A DNA stretch of 64,000 bases from Streptomyces sp. NBC_00376 (lineage in GTDB: Bacteria > Actinomycetota > Actinomycetes > Streptomycetales > Streptomycetaceae), in contig NZ_CP107960.1 of NCBI RefSeq assembly GCF_036077095.1, forward strand, positions 2,666,001 through 2,730,000. The letters are read 5' to 3'. The translations under genes and the position numbers were made by a program. How positions within the stretch are numbered: the first letter of the stretch is position 1; the number at the start of each line of letters is the position of its first letter. This document shows, one piece after another, positions 38,371-48,255 of the stretch. The notes under the pieces were generated by a model that searched no databases, was not told the origin of the DNA, and worked only from the letters and a program-made list of their open reading frames with translations.

Positions 38371-39696
38371 ATGCCGAACGAAGAGAACTGGCAGGGCGAT
38401 GTGCTGCGCGCCATGAGGGGCGGCGCCGCCCAGGGGGGCCCGCAGGGCCCCGGCGGTCAGGGGCACGGTGCGCCCGCGCAGGGTCAGGGCGGTCGGCCGT
38501 ACGGTGCCGCCGCGCCGGGTCCCGGCGTTCCCGCGCAGAACGCCCATGCCTACGGGACGCCCCAGCAGCAGTACGCCGGCCACCAGCAAGGACAGCAGGC
38601 ACCGGCCCAGCAGTCGGCCCATCAGCCTCAGCAGCTCCAGCAGCACCCCGGTCACCAGGGACACCAGGCGGTGGCCGCCCACCCCGCCGTACAGCCTCAA
38701 CAGCAACAGCAGCCGCAGCAGGCTCAGCCCCAGGCGCAGCACGCCGCGTACACCCCGGGCACCCGGCCCCAGCACACCCCCGACTCCCGGCCCGTGGTGG
38801 ACCGGGAGCTGGCCTCCGTCGGGCGCAAGGCGCGGCGCGGCGAGCCGTTCGCCGCGCGGGCCGCGCGCGCCCTGCGGGTGAGCGTGTCCTCGTCGGCGGC
38901 GCGCGAGGTCGCCCGTACCACCGCCACCGCCGAGACGCTCCAGCAGCCCGTGACGACCGGTCGGCAGATCGCCGTCACCTCCATCCGGGGCGGCGCGGGC
39001 AAGTCGACCGTCGCCGCGCTGCTCGGCACCACGTACGCGCACTACCGCCAGGACCCGGTCCTCCTCGTCGAGGCCGACCCGGCGCTCGGCTCGCTGCCGC
39101 TGCGGCTCGGCGCCGATTCGCTGCGCTGGACCACCGGTGACCTGGCGGGCATCATCGAGCCGCAGATGTCGCTGCTGGACATCACCGGATATCTCGTCCA
39201 GCTCCCCGGCAACGCCTGGCTGCTGCCCGGCAGTCAGGGCCAGATCGGCGCGATGCTGGACACCAGGGCGTACGAGCGGGTCATGGTGTCGCTGCGCCGC
39301 TACTTCGGCGTCACCGTCGTCGACTGCGAGACGCTGCCCGCCGAGGTCGCCCGGGTCGCGCTCTCCGCCGCCCAGGCCCGGGTGCTGGCCGCCCCCGCCA
39401 CGCTGGAGGGCGTCACCAGCACGTACGCGGTCCTGCAGTGGATGCAGTCGCTGCCCCGGCAGGTGATCGCCGGCACCGTCGTCGTGCTCAGCGAACTGGT
39501 GCCGCACCCCGGGCTCGATCTCGACGAGGCGGCACAGAAGCTGAAGGCCACCGGCGCGAGTGTCCAGGTACTGCCGTACGACCGTCATCTGGCGGCCGGC
39601 GGCGCGATCCGTACCGAACTCCTGGCGCACGCGACCCGGGAGGCCGTCACCCGGCTCGCCGCGGACGTGTTCCGGCTGTCCCAGCAGCACCACTGA
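38371..39696 (+). CDS. ParA/MinD-like ATPase with Q-rich N-terminus, type VII-associated
   Basis: A 441-residue P-loop ATPase. The first 150 residues are low-complexity and Gln/Pro/Gly/His-rich (for example GHQQGQQAPAQQSAHQPQQL). The deviant Walker A is RGGAGKSTVAAL with K211, followed by LLVEADPALGSLPLRLGAD and VTVVDCETLPAE. The layout is like the EspI/MinD-type ATPases of mycobacterial ESX loci, which have disordered N-termini. It sits between eccD and eccC, so a role in placing or regulating the secretion machine is likely. Confidence 0.82.
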   Translation: MPNEENWQGDVLRAMRGGAAQGGPQGPGGQGHGAPAQGQGGRPYGAAAPGPGVPAQNAHAYGTPQQQYAGHQQGQQAPAQQSAHQPQQLQQHPGHQGHQAVAAHPAVQPQQQQQPQQAQPQAQHAAYTPGTRPQHTPDSRPVVDRELASVGRKARRGEPFAARAARALRVSVSSSAAREVARTTATAETLQQPVTTGRQIAVTSIRGGAGKSTVAALLGTTYAHYRQDPVLLVEADPALGSLPLRLGADSLRWTTGDLAGIIEPQMSLLDITGYLVQLPGNAWLLPGSQGQIGAMLDTRAYERVMVSLRRYFGVTVVDCETLPAEVARVALSAAQARVLAAPATLEGVTSTYAVLQWMQSLPRQVIAGTVVVLSELVPHPGLDLDEAAQKLKATGASVQVLPYDRHLAAGGAIRTELLAHATREAVTRLAADVFRLSQQHH

Positions 39697-39760
39697 TCAC
39701 CGACCGGCAGCACCACCGGTCCCGATGCCGACCTGACCCGACCCCGAGTGACGGACGACG

Positions 39761-42700
39761 ATGAGTACCCGACTGATCCACCGCCCGGCCAGGACCACCC
39801 GGCCGCCGGCCGCCTCCGAGGCGCGCACCATCGAGGCCCCGCCGAACCTGCCCGAGGGCAAGTCGGGCAACATCGCGATGTCGCTGTTGCCCGTCGCCGG
39901 CGTGATGTCCTCCGTCGTGATGATGACGGTCGTACGCAACAGTCAGTTCGCCGGGCTCGGGGCGATCATCCTCGTCGTCACCGTCATCGGCTCCGTGGCG
40001 CTGGTCTTCTCGCAGCGCGGCAAGGCCCAGCGCACCCGCCGTACCCAGCGCGAGGCCTACCTCGCCTATCTGGAGGACTTGCGCGAGGAGCTCTCGATCG
40101 AGGAGCGCCGGCGGGCCGAGCGGGCCGATGTCCTCAATCCGCCGCCGCACGCCCTGTACGACATAGTGCGCGACCCGGCCCGGGTCTGGGAGCGGCGCCG
40201 GCTCGACGGCGACTTCCTGCGGGTGCGCGTCGGCACGGGTGAGATGCCGGTACGCGATCTGACGGTCGCCCAGCAGGGTTCGTCCGTCCTCTCGCCGCCC
40301 GACACCTTCATGCTCAACGAGGCGTCCGCGCTGATGGACCGCTTCCGTACCGGCACCGAACTCCCGCTCACCGTCCCGCTCGACCGGGTCGGCAACATCA
40401 GCGTCATCGGTCCCCGCGAGGACTGTCTGCGCGTCGCGCGCGCCCTGCTCGTCCAGACCGCCGCCACACATGCCCCCGACGACGTCGCGATGGCGCTCGC
40501 CGTGCCCGGTGAGCGGCTGGCCGACTGGGAGTGGGCCAAGTGGATGCCGCACCTGCTCGACACCGAGCAGTTCGACGGCCCGGTCGCCGCCCGCCGGATC
40601 GCCCCGTCCGCGCCCCAGCTGGCCCGCCAGATCGGTCCGGAACTGCGCCGCCGCGCCTCGTACGCGGCCGAGGTACGGCGCGGTCTGTCCGGTAAGGACG
40701 CGCTGTCCATGACGTCCCGGCTGCTGGTCGTCACCGACGGGCACGGCGAGGACGCCGTCGACCTGCCGCGACCGGACGACGCGGTCGGCCTGCGCGAGAT
40801 GGGCGTCAGCGTGCTGCACCTGCTGGAGCACCGGGTCCAGGAGCCGGGACACGTCAGCGTTCGGATCACCGTCGACGGCGACTCGGTGGTCATCGAGGAC
40901 CTGCGCGAGCAGGAACCGGTCAGCGCCCACGGCACCGTGGACGAGGTCGGCATCCCGTTCGCCGAGGGCCTGGCCCGGATGCTGGCGCCGATGCGGCTGT
41001 CCGCCGAGTCGATGGTGGACGCCCCGCTCTCCGGTCCGGTGGACTTCGCCGACCTGCTCGGCATCGACGACGTGGCGCGCCTCGACCTGTCGCGGATGTG
41101 GGCGCCGCGCGGCGAACGCGCCTTCCTGCGGGTGCCGATCGGTATCAGCGACTCCCACCAGCCGGTGCTCCTGGACCTCAAGGAGTCCTCCGAGCTGGGC
41201 ATGGGGCCGCACGGGCTGTGTGTCGGGGCGACCGGTTCCGGCAAGTCGGAGCTGCTGCGCACCCTGGTCCTCGCCCTGGTGGCCACGCATCCGCCGGAGG
41301 ACCTCGCGCTGGTCCTGGTCGACTACAAGGGCGGTGCGACCTTCGCCCCGTTCGCGGAGCTGCCGCACGTGGCCGGGGTCATCACCAACCTGGAGAACCA
41401 GGCGGGCCTCGTCGAGCGGGTGCACGCCTCGCTCGCCGGTGAGGTCAAGCGCCGTCAGCAGGTGCTCAAGGACGCGGGCAATGTCGCCGACATCGGTGAC
41501 TACGCGGCGCTGCGCGCGGACCGGCGGCCCGATCTGGACCCGCTGCCGCATCTGTTCGTCGTGATCGACGAGTTCGGTGAACTCCTCACCGCGAAGCCGG
41601 ACTTCATCGACCTGTTCCTGTCCATCGGCCGGATCGGCCGTTCCATCGGTGTGCATCTGCTGCTGTCCAGCCAGCGCATCGAGGGCGGCAAGCTCAAGGG
41701 CCTGGACACCTATCTCTCGTACCGGCTCGGTCTGCGTACGTTCTCCGCCGACGAGTCGCGCACGGTCCTGGACACCACCGACGCCTTCCATCTGCCGCCG
41801 CTGCCCGGTTTCGGCTATCTCAAGGTCGACACCAGCCATTACGAGCGCTTCAAGGCGAGCTATGTCTCGGGCGCGTACCGGGGGCCGGTGCAGCGTGACG
41901 AGGAGCAGGACAGTGGTCCGCTGGCCCTGGAGTACGAGGCGTTCAACACCCTGGCCGAGCCGGAGAGTCCGGGCGAGGAGCCGAAGGTGCGGCGCCGGGA
42001 GACCGGCCCGACCGAGATGGGCGTGATCGTCGACCAGCTGCGGGAGGCGGCCGGTACGGTGCGCCGGATCTGGCTGCCGCCGCTGCCCGGTGCGATCGCC
42101 CTGGACAAGGTCGCGGGGCCGCTGGACGTGGGCCCGCGCGGGATGCAGCTCGCCAAGCGGCGCGGCCCGCTCCAGGTGCCGCTCGGGCTGCGCGACGACC
42201 CGACCAAGCAGTGGCAGGGCCAGTGGTACCTGGACCTCACGGTGGCGGGCGGTCACGTCGCGGTCATCGGCGGTCCGCAGGCCGGCAAGACGACGCTGCT
42301 GCGCACCCTCGCGCTGGCGATCTCGCTGACCCACACCCCGCAGGAGGTCGGCGTCTACGGCCTCGACCTGGTCGGCGGCGGCCTCCAGGCCGTGTCGGGG
42401 CTGCCGCACGTCGGCGGGGTCGCCGGCCGTGCGGACCGGGAGCGCGCGGGGCGCACCGTCGAGGAGGTCCGGGGCATGCTCGCGGTCCGCGAGGAGCTGT
42501 TCCGCGAGCACGGCATCGACTCCGTGGAGCAGCTGCGTTCGCTGCACGCGGCGGGCCGGCTGCCGCAGCTGGCCTCGGCCGAGATCGTGCTGATCATCGA
42601 TGGATTCGGCGCGCTGCGCGACGACTTCGACGAGCTGGACGACGCCGTCGTGGACATCCTCAAGCGCGGTGGCGGCTACGGCATCCACGTCGTCGCGGGC

Positions 42701-43732
42701 ATGCTCCGCTGGAACGACGTACGCATCGCCACCCAGTCGAACTTCGGCACCCGGGTCGAGCTGCGGCTCAACGACCCCAGTGAGTCCAGCATCGACCGGA
42801 AGCTGGCGCAGACCCTGTCGCCCGACGAGCCGGGCCGCGTCCTCACCGACGGCAAGCTCTTCGCGCAGGTCGCGCTGCCCCGCACGGACGGTGTCGCGGA
42901 CGTGTCGGACCTGGGCGCGGTCCTGGAGCACACCGCCCGTACGGTCCGCGCCACCTGGAGCGGCGAGGTCGCCCAGCCGGTCCGGATCCTGCCGCACGTC
43001 CTGGAGCCGCATCTGCTGCCGGGCCCGGTCGCCGAGCCCAAGCGGGTGCCGATCGGCCTGGACCAGACGGCGCTGGCGCCCGCCGTGCTCGACCTGTTCC
43101 ACCACGACCAGCACCTGCTGGTCCTGGGCGACAGCGAGTGCGGCAAGACCAACCTGCTGAAGACGGTCGCCGCCGGGCTGATCGAGCGCTACGGCGAGGA
43201 GGAGCTGGTCTTCGCCGTCATGGACCCGCGGCGCGGTCTGCGCGGCGCGATCCCCGAGGAGTTCCGCGGCGGGTACGCGTACAACGCAAAGATGTGCGCG
43301 GGTCTGGCCGCGGGTATCGCCACCGAGCTGGAGAAGCGGTTGCCGGACGACCGGGCGGACACCGAGGACCTGGAGCCCGGCAGCTGGGGCAGCGGTCCGC
43401 GGATCGTGATCCTGGTCGACGACTACGACGTGCTGACCACCGCCGGTCAGGCGCCGCTCGACCCGTTCCTGCCGTACATCCCGTCCGCCGTCGACATCGG
43501 TCTCCACTTCGTGCTGACCCGACGGGTCGCGGGCGCCTCGCGCGGAATGTACGACCCGCTGATGCTGGGGCTGCGCGAGTCGGGGGCCTCGGCGCTCCTG
43601 ATGGCGGGCGACCGCAGCGAGGGACAGCTGTTCCCCGGTGTGTACGCGACCCAGCAGCCGCCGGGGCGCGGGGTGTTCATCCGCAGGGGCCGGCAGAACC
43701 GTCTGATCCAGACCGTGTACACCGCGGAGTGA
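39761..43732 (+). CDS. eccC: Type VII secretion ATPase EccC (FtsK/SpoIIIE)
   Basis: EccC is the motor that recognises and drives export of Esx-type substrates. The 1323-residue fused form has two N-terminal membrane helices (GNIAMSLLPVAGVMSSVVMM and FAGLGAIILVVTVIGSVALV) and three FtsK/SpoIIIE ATPase domains. Walker A lysines are K495 (GATGSGKSE), K843 (GGPQAGKTT) and K1129 (GDSECGKTN). Walker B of domain 1 is LFVVIDEFGELL with the catalytic glutamate. All three P-loops are intact, unlike some family members with degenerate distal sites. Confidence 0.95.
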   Translation: MSTRLIHRPARTTRPPAASEARTIEAPPNLPEGKSGNIAMSLLPVAGVMSSVVMMTVVRNSQFAGLGAIILVVTVIGSVALVFSQRGKAQRTRRTQREAYLAYLEDLREELSIEERRRAERADVLNPPPHALYDIVRDPARVWERRRLDGDFLRVRVGTGEMPVRDLTVAQQGSSVLSPPDTFMLNEASALMDRFRTGTELPLTVPLDRVGNISVIGPREDCLRVARALLVQTAATHAPDDVAMALAVPGERLADWEWAKWMPHLLDTEQFDGPVAARRIAPSAPQLARQIGPELRRRASYAAEVRRGLSGKDALSMTSRLLVVTDGHGEDAVDLPRPDDAVGLREMGVSVLHLLEHRVQEPGHVSVRITVDGDSVVIEDLREQEPVSAHGTVDEVGIPFAEGLARMLAPMRLSAESMVDAPLSGPVDFADLLGIDDVARLDLSRMWAPRGERAFLRVPIGISDSHQPVLLDLKESSELGMGPHGLCVGATGSGKSELLRTLVLALVATHPPEDLALVLVDYKGGATFAPFAELPHVAGVITNLENQAGLVERVHASLAGEVKRRQQVLKDAGNVADIGDYAALRADRRPDLDPLPHLFVVIDEFGELLTAKPDFIDLFLSIGRIGRSIGVHLLLSSQRIEGGKLKGLDTYLSYRLGLRTFSADESRTVLDTTDAFHLPPLPGFGYLKVDTSHYERFKASYVSGAYRGPVQRDEEQDSGPLALEYEAFNTLAEPESPGEEPKVRRRETGPTEMGVIVDQLREAAGTVRRIWLPPLPGAIALDKVAGPLDVGPRGMQLAKRRGPLQVPLGLRDDPTKQWQGQWYLDLTVAGGHVAVIGGPQAGKTTLLRTLALAISLTHTPQEVGVYGLDLVGGGLQAVSGLPHVGGVAGRADRERAGRTVEEVRGMLAVREELFREHGIDSVEQLRSLHAAGRLPQLASAEIVLIIDGFGALRDDFDELDDAVVDILKRGGGYGIHVVAGMLRWNDVRIATQSNFGTRVELRLNDPSESSIDRKLAQTLSPDEPGRVLTDGKLFAQVALPRTDGVADVSDLGAVLEHTARTVRATWSGEVAQPVRILPHVLEPHLLPGPVAEPKRVPIGLDQTALAPAVLDLFHHDQHLLVLGDSECGKTNLLKTVAAGLIERYGEEELVFAVMDPRRGLRGAIPEEFRGGYAYNAKMCAGLAAGIATELEKRLPDDRADTEDLEPGSWGSGPRIVILVDDYDVLTTAGQAPLDPFLPYIPSAVDIGLHFVLTRRVAGASRGMYDPLMLGLRESGASALLMAGDRSEGQLFPGVYATQQPPGRGVFIRRGRQNRLIQTVYTAE

Positions 43733-43813
43733 CCCGCCGGGGGCGGTCCCGTTTCCGCGGGCCGCGCCCCCACCGCACATCCGCACCCGGACGAAGAAGG
43801 AACGGCCGACCAC

Positions 43814-45232
43814 ATGACCAAGGACGTCATCGCCCTCACCCCGCGCATGCCCGACCCGTTGACCGTGCTCGCGGGGCTGCTCGCGGGCGGCCCGGACAAG
43901 CTGGTGGGGACGGCGGGCGAGGATGCCGTCGTGCAGCTCTGCGACGAGCAGGGCCGGCCGCTCGTCTCCATCGAGGCGCCGCTGCTGGTGCAGGTCGCGG
44001 GCGAGGCCGAGCGGCTGCTCGGGGCCACCGCGCCGCCGGTTCCGTTCTGGTGGACGGAGGCCCGCGCCACCACCGGGGTCGAGGAGGCCGAGCTGATCGC
44101 GGGCACCTTCGCGGCCCGGATCGCCACCCTGGCCGGGGGCTCCGCCTGGCCGCCTCAGGCCGCGCGCTCCCTCGCGGTGGTGAAGACCGACGGGGTGAGC
44201 GTCGCGCCGACGCCCGCCGCCGCGCAGCCCGCCGTGGACGCGCTCACCGACAAGGTGGCCGTCATCATCCAGGACCGTCCGGTGATCGCCATGACGGCCT
44301 GGCTCTCGGACGCGTTCCGGGCCGCGGCCAACGCCGAGCTGGGGCTCCAGATCGTCACCTCGCCGGGCGCCACGCTCTCCCCCGCGGTGCGCAACAGCCT
44401 CAGCGGCTGGCCCTCGCGCTGGGTGGTGCAGGACGAGAAGGACGGCTACTACGACGGTCTGTCCGGTGCCGTACTGCGCTGGCAGCACGGCATGTTCGCG
44501 ACGGTCGAGTCGCCCGACGCCGCGCCCGAGGACCCGCGCACCCCGGTGGCCGCCGCCTACCAGGAGGTCACCGACACCGGTGACCGCCAGCTGGCGATCT
44601 CGTTCCGCACGGTCCACCCGGCGGACGACCGGCTGGTGCTGGGCGGGGCGCTGGAGTCGGTGTGGCAGGAGCTGACGGGGCGGCCGCCGGCCGGGTGGGG
44701 CACCGCCGAGCCCGCCAACCTGCCGTGGTCGCTGCGCCGGCTGACCGATGTCGCCTTCGAGCGGGCGCCCGAGCCGACCTGGCTCGTGGTGGTCGGCAGC
44801 CCGGACCGGCCGGCCCTGGCCACGGTCCGCATCAGCCGTACGAAGGCGGGGGTGGAGGAGGACGTCACGCTGGCGTTCGGCTACGGCCCCGGCGAGGAAC
44901 CCCCGCTGGGCGCGCTGCCCCGGGTGGCGGAGGTGCTCGCCACCCGTCATCACCTCCAGTCGATGCTGGTCCAGCTCCGCAGGGCGCGGCGCGACCTGGC
45001 CGTGCCGCCGCGCTTCGAGGGGCCGGGGGTCCCGCTGGCCTTCGTGCTCGGCGCGGAGGAGGTGCGCGAGATGCCCGGCGACCGCGCCCGGCGCACCCCG
45101 CTCTCCGAGCCGCCCGTCCAGCTCGGCCCGAGGTCCCGTCCGGCGCTGTACTACCCGCTGCCGGGCGACCCGTCGGACCTGTCCGGCTGGCAGGACTTCG
45201 AGCGGCTGATGCGGCATCTGAAGGGCGCCTGA
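43814..45232 (+). CDS. DUF6177-type protein of type VII locus
   Basis: A 472-residue soluble protein with no membrane segment or known catalytic motif. The opening MTKDVIALTPRMPDPLTVLA and the motifs NSLSGWPSRWVVQDEKDGYY and LYYPLPGDPSDLSGWQDFE fit the DUF6177 group as I recall it, which follows eccC in several Streptomyces. Spacing from eccC is 81 nt. It is the last gene of the locus and could be a cytosolic partner of EccC or of the effector. Confidence 0.7.
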   Translation: MTKDVIALTPRMPDPLTVLAGLLAGGPDKLVGTAGEDAVVQLCDEQGRPLVSIEAPLLVQVAGEAERLLGATAPPVPFWWTEARATTGVEEAELIAGTFAARIATLAGGSAWPPQAARSLAVVKTDGVSVAPTPAAAQPAVDALTDKVAVIIQDRPVIAMTAWLSDAFRAAANAELGLQIVTSPGATLSPAVRNSLSGWPSRWVVQDEKDGYYDGLSGAVLRWQHGMFATVESPDAAPEDPRTPVAAAYQEVTDTGDRQLAISFRTVHPADDRLVLGGALESVWQELTGRPPAGWGTAEPANLPWSLRRLTDVAFERAPEPTWLVVVGSPDRPALATVRISRTKAGVEEDVTLAFGYGPGEEPPLGALPRVAEVLATRHHLQSMLVQLRRARRDLAVPPRFEGPGVPLAFVLGAEEVREMPGDRARRTPLSEPPVQLGPRSRPALYYPLPGDPSDLSGWQDFERLMRHLKGA

Positions 45233-45564
45233 GCGGGTCGGGACAGCGGGCAGAACTGCTCAGCGGGGCGGCGCGGCGGCCCGGCAGGAGGCGCGGCGTG
45301 AAATCGCCTGCGCGGATGCCTGCTCGGACGTCCGTGCCGCCGAACGGAGATCACCACAACAGGTCACCGGCTGCTCAGAGACGTTCAATCGTTTCTGACG
45401 ATCAAGCAGTTTCGGTCACAAATGGCTTCCCTCTTTCGCCCACAGGCGGTTGACTGGGGGTTACACATGGTGATGCCACCGTCCTGCACCACGGGCGATT
45501 GCCACCGCGGGCCCACGGGCCCGGCCCCGATGCCCCGACCCCCGGCGGAGGAGAGTGAGCAGGA
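45233..45564. other. Intergenic region before the terpene synthase leader
   Basis: These 332 bases hold no convincing gene. TTGACT at 45450-45455 is a candidate -35 element for the leader and terpene synthase transcript, but the matching -10 is not clear. No strong terminator for the type VII operon was seen. Confidence 0.45.
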
Positions 45565-46721
<1,157 letters not shown>

Positions 46722-46749
46722 CCCACCGTCAGCACATGCGGCAGCCGCC

Positions 46750-46777
46750 GACCGGGGGCCGGCAACGGCCTCCGGTC
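46750..46777. terminator. Hairpin between convergent terpene synthase and PucR genes
   Basis: A 12-bp stem with one mismatch (46750-46761 with 46766-46777) and a GCAA tetraloop lies between the two stops and could end both transcripts. Confidence 0.7.
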
Positions 46778-46791
46778 CCGCGCGGCGCCGC

Positions 46792-48081
46792 TCACGCCCC
46801 GGCCCGCCCCAAGCCGCTCTCCCCCGGCGCCTGTTCGTAGTCGCCTGTCGGCAGCGGAAGCGCCCGCAGGGCCAGCGCCCATCCCAGCCGTACCTCGCCC
46901 GACTCCGCCGAGGCGCCGGTGAGTTCGGCGATCCGGCCGATCCGGTTGAGGACCGTGTTGCGGTGGCAGTAGAGCAGCTCGGCCGCCCGCGCCGCCGAGC
47001 AGCCGTGGTCGAGCCAGACCCGGAGCGTGCCGAGCAGCACGTCGCGTTCGGCCGCCATGTCCAGTACGCCGCCCAGCCGCGTGGTCACGATGCGCTCGGC
47101 GATCTCCGGCCGGCCGACCAGGAGCACCTCCGCGAGCCGGTCGTCGAAGGCCGCCGCCTCGCCGCTTCCGGCGGGCAGCGTGCGCAGCGCCTGCTCGGCC
47201 AGCCGCAGTGCCCGCCCCGCCCTGGCCAGCCGGTCGAACTCCGGTGACACCCCCGCGGTGGCACCGGTGCGGTGGCGCAGCAGGTCGAGCAGGACACCGC
47301 AATCCCCCGAGGCCGCCAGCCGCACGATTCCCGCGTACCGGCCCGACCGGGGCCGCCAGAAGGACCAGATGCCGTGCTCGTCGAGGACGGGTGCCGGGTT
47401 GGGCGGCGCGGCCGGGTCCTGGGCGGCGACGACGATGACGTACCGGTCGTGGACCGGCACGCCCAGCGCGGCGGCGGCCGCCGCCGCGACCGCCGGATCC
47501 TCGCCGCGCCCGTCGAGCAGGGCCTCGAAGAGGGCGACGCGGCGGGTGTCCTGCCTGCCCTGCATCTCCAGCTGGGTGAGCCGGTACGAGTCGGCCATGA
47601 CCAGCGAGTAGCGGTCGATGGTCTCCCACACGGCGCCCGCCATGTCCAGTTCGGTGTCCCGGTCGCCCGCGACCGGCCCCGCGGCGTCCGGTGTCCCGCG
47701 CGTCGCCCGCAGATGCTCGGCCATCACCTGCCACATCACCCGGCCACCGCGCCGGTAGGCCTGGAGCACCGTGTCCAGCGGTACGCCCTGCTCCGCGCGC
47801 CGCCGCCCCGTCTCGCGCGCCGCGTGCTCGCCGTCGCCCCCGCTGGACGGCAGCCCGCCGAAGTCCTCCAGCGCGCGCAGCAGGTTGTCGCGGCAGATCC
47901 CCCACAGGTCGTCCCGGCTTACGGGCGAGCCGGAGGCGTACGTACCGCTGTGCGCGTGGATGTCGTCGACGACCCGCCGGGTCAGTTCGTCGATGCCCGG
48001 CAGGAGGGCGGTGGCCAGGGCGCGGCGCAGCTCACCGTCGTCGCCGGTACGAGGGGATGGGGCACGCGGGTTCTGCGCCAT
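46792..48081 (-). CDS. PucR-family transcriptional regulator
   Basis: A 429-residue regulator with the GGDEF-like middle region (RRVALFEALLDGRGEDP onwards) and a C-terminal PucR helix-turn-helix (SAARAAELLYCHRNTVLNRI). The N-terminal helical part is probably a sensor. ATG at 48081 gives a normal length; the upstream open frame is not conserved-looking. It is divergent from the acyl-CoA ligase gene, the usual position for a local regulator, so it probably controls the ligase and esterase genes. Confidence 0.88.
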   Translation of the reverse strand: MAQNPRAPSPRTGDDGELRRALATALLPGIDELTRRVVDDIHAHSGTYASGSPVSRDDLWGICRDNLLRALEDFGGLPSSGGDGEHAARETGRRRAEQGVPLDTVLQAYRRGGRVMWQVMAEHLRATRGTPDAAGPVAGDRDTELDMAGAVWETIDRYSLVMADSYRLTQLEMQGRQDTRRVALFEALLDGRGEDPAVAAAAAAALGVPVHDRYVIVVAAQDPAAPPNPAPVLDEHGIWSFWRPRSGRYAGIVRLAASGDCGVLLDLLRHRTGATAGVSPEFDRLARAGRALRLAEQALRTLPAGSGEAAAFDDRLAEVLLVGRPEIAERIVTTRLGGVLDMAAERDVLLGTLRVWLDHGCSAARAAELLYCHRNTVLNRIGRIAELTGASAESGEVRLGWALALRALPLPTGDYEQAPGESGLGRAGA

Positions 48082-48255
48082 GCCCCGAAGATTAACGCCC
48101 TCGTTATGCGGATGCCTCGCCATGTGCCTCTCCGCGTGGCTGCTGCCCAGGTGGGCGGTGCGCATGGTGGGCAACTGCACATTGTGCGGAACCGGGGCCA
48201 CGGCCGATTCTGAGCGGGAAGAGCCGTGTGAACGCCATGTTTCCTGGAGCGTGTC

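Noticed and set aside
39647..45217. An 1856-codon minus-strand open frame under eccC and DUF6177
   Set aside because: It mirrors the coding strand of eccC, and its composition is the typical reverse-frame shadow of a high-GC gene.
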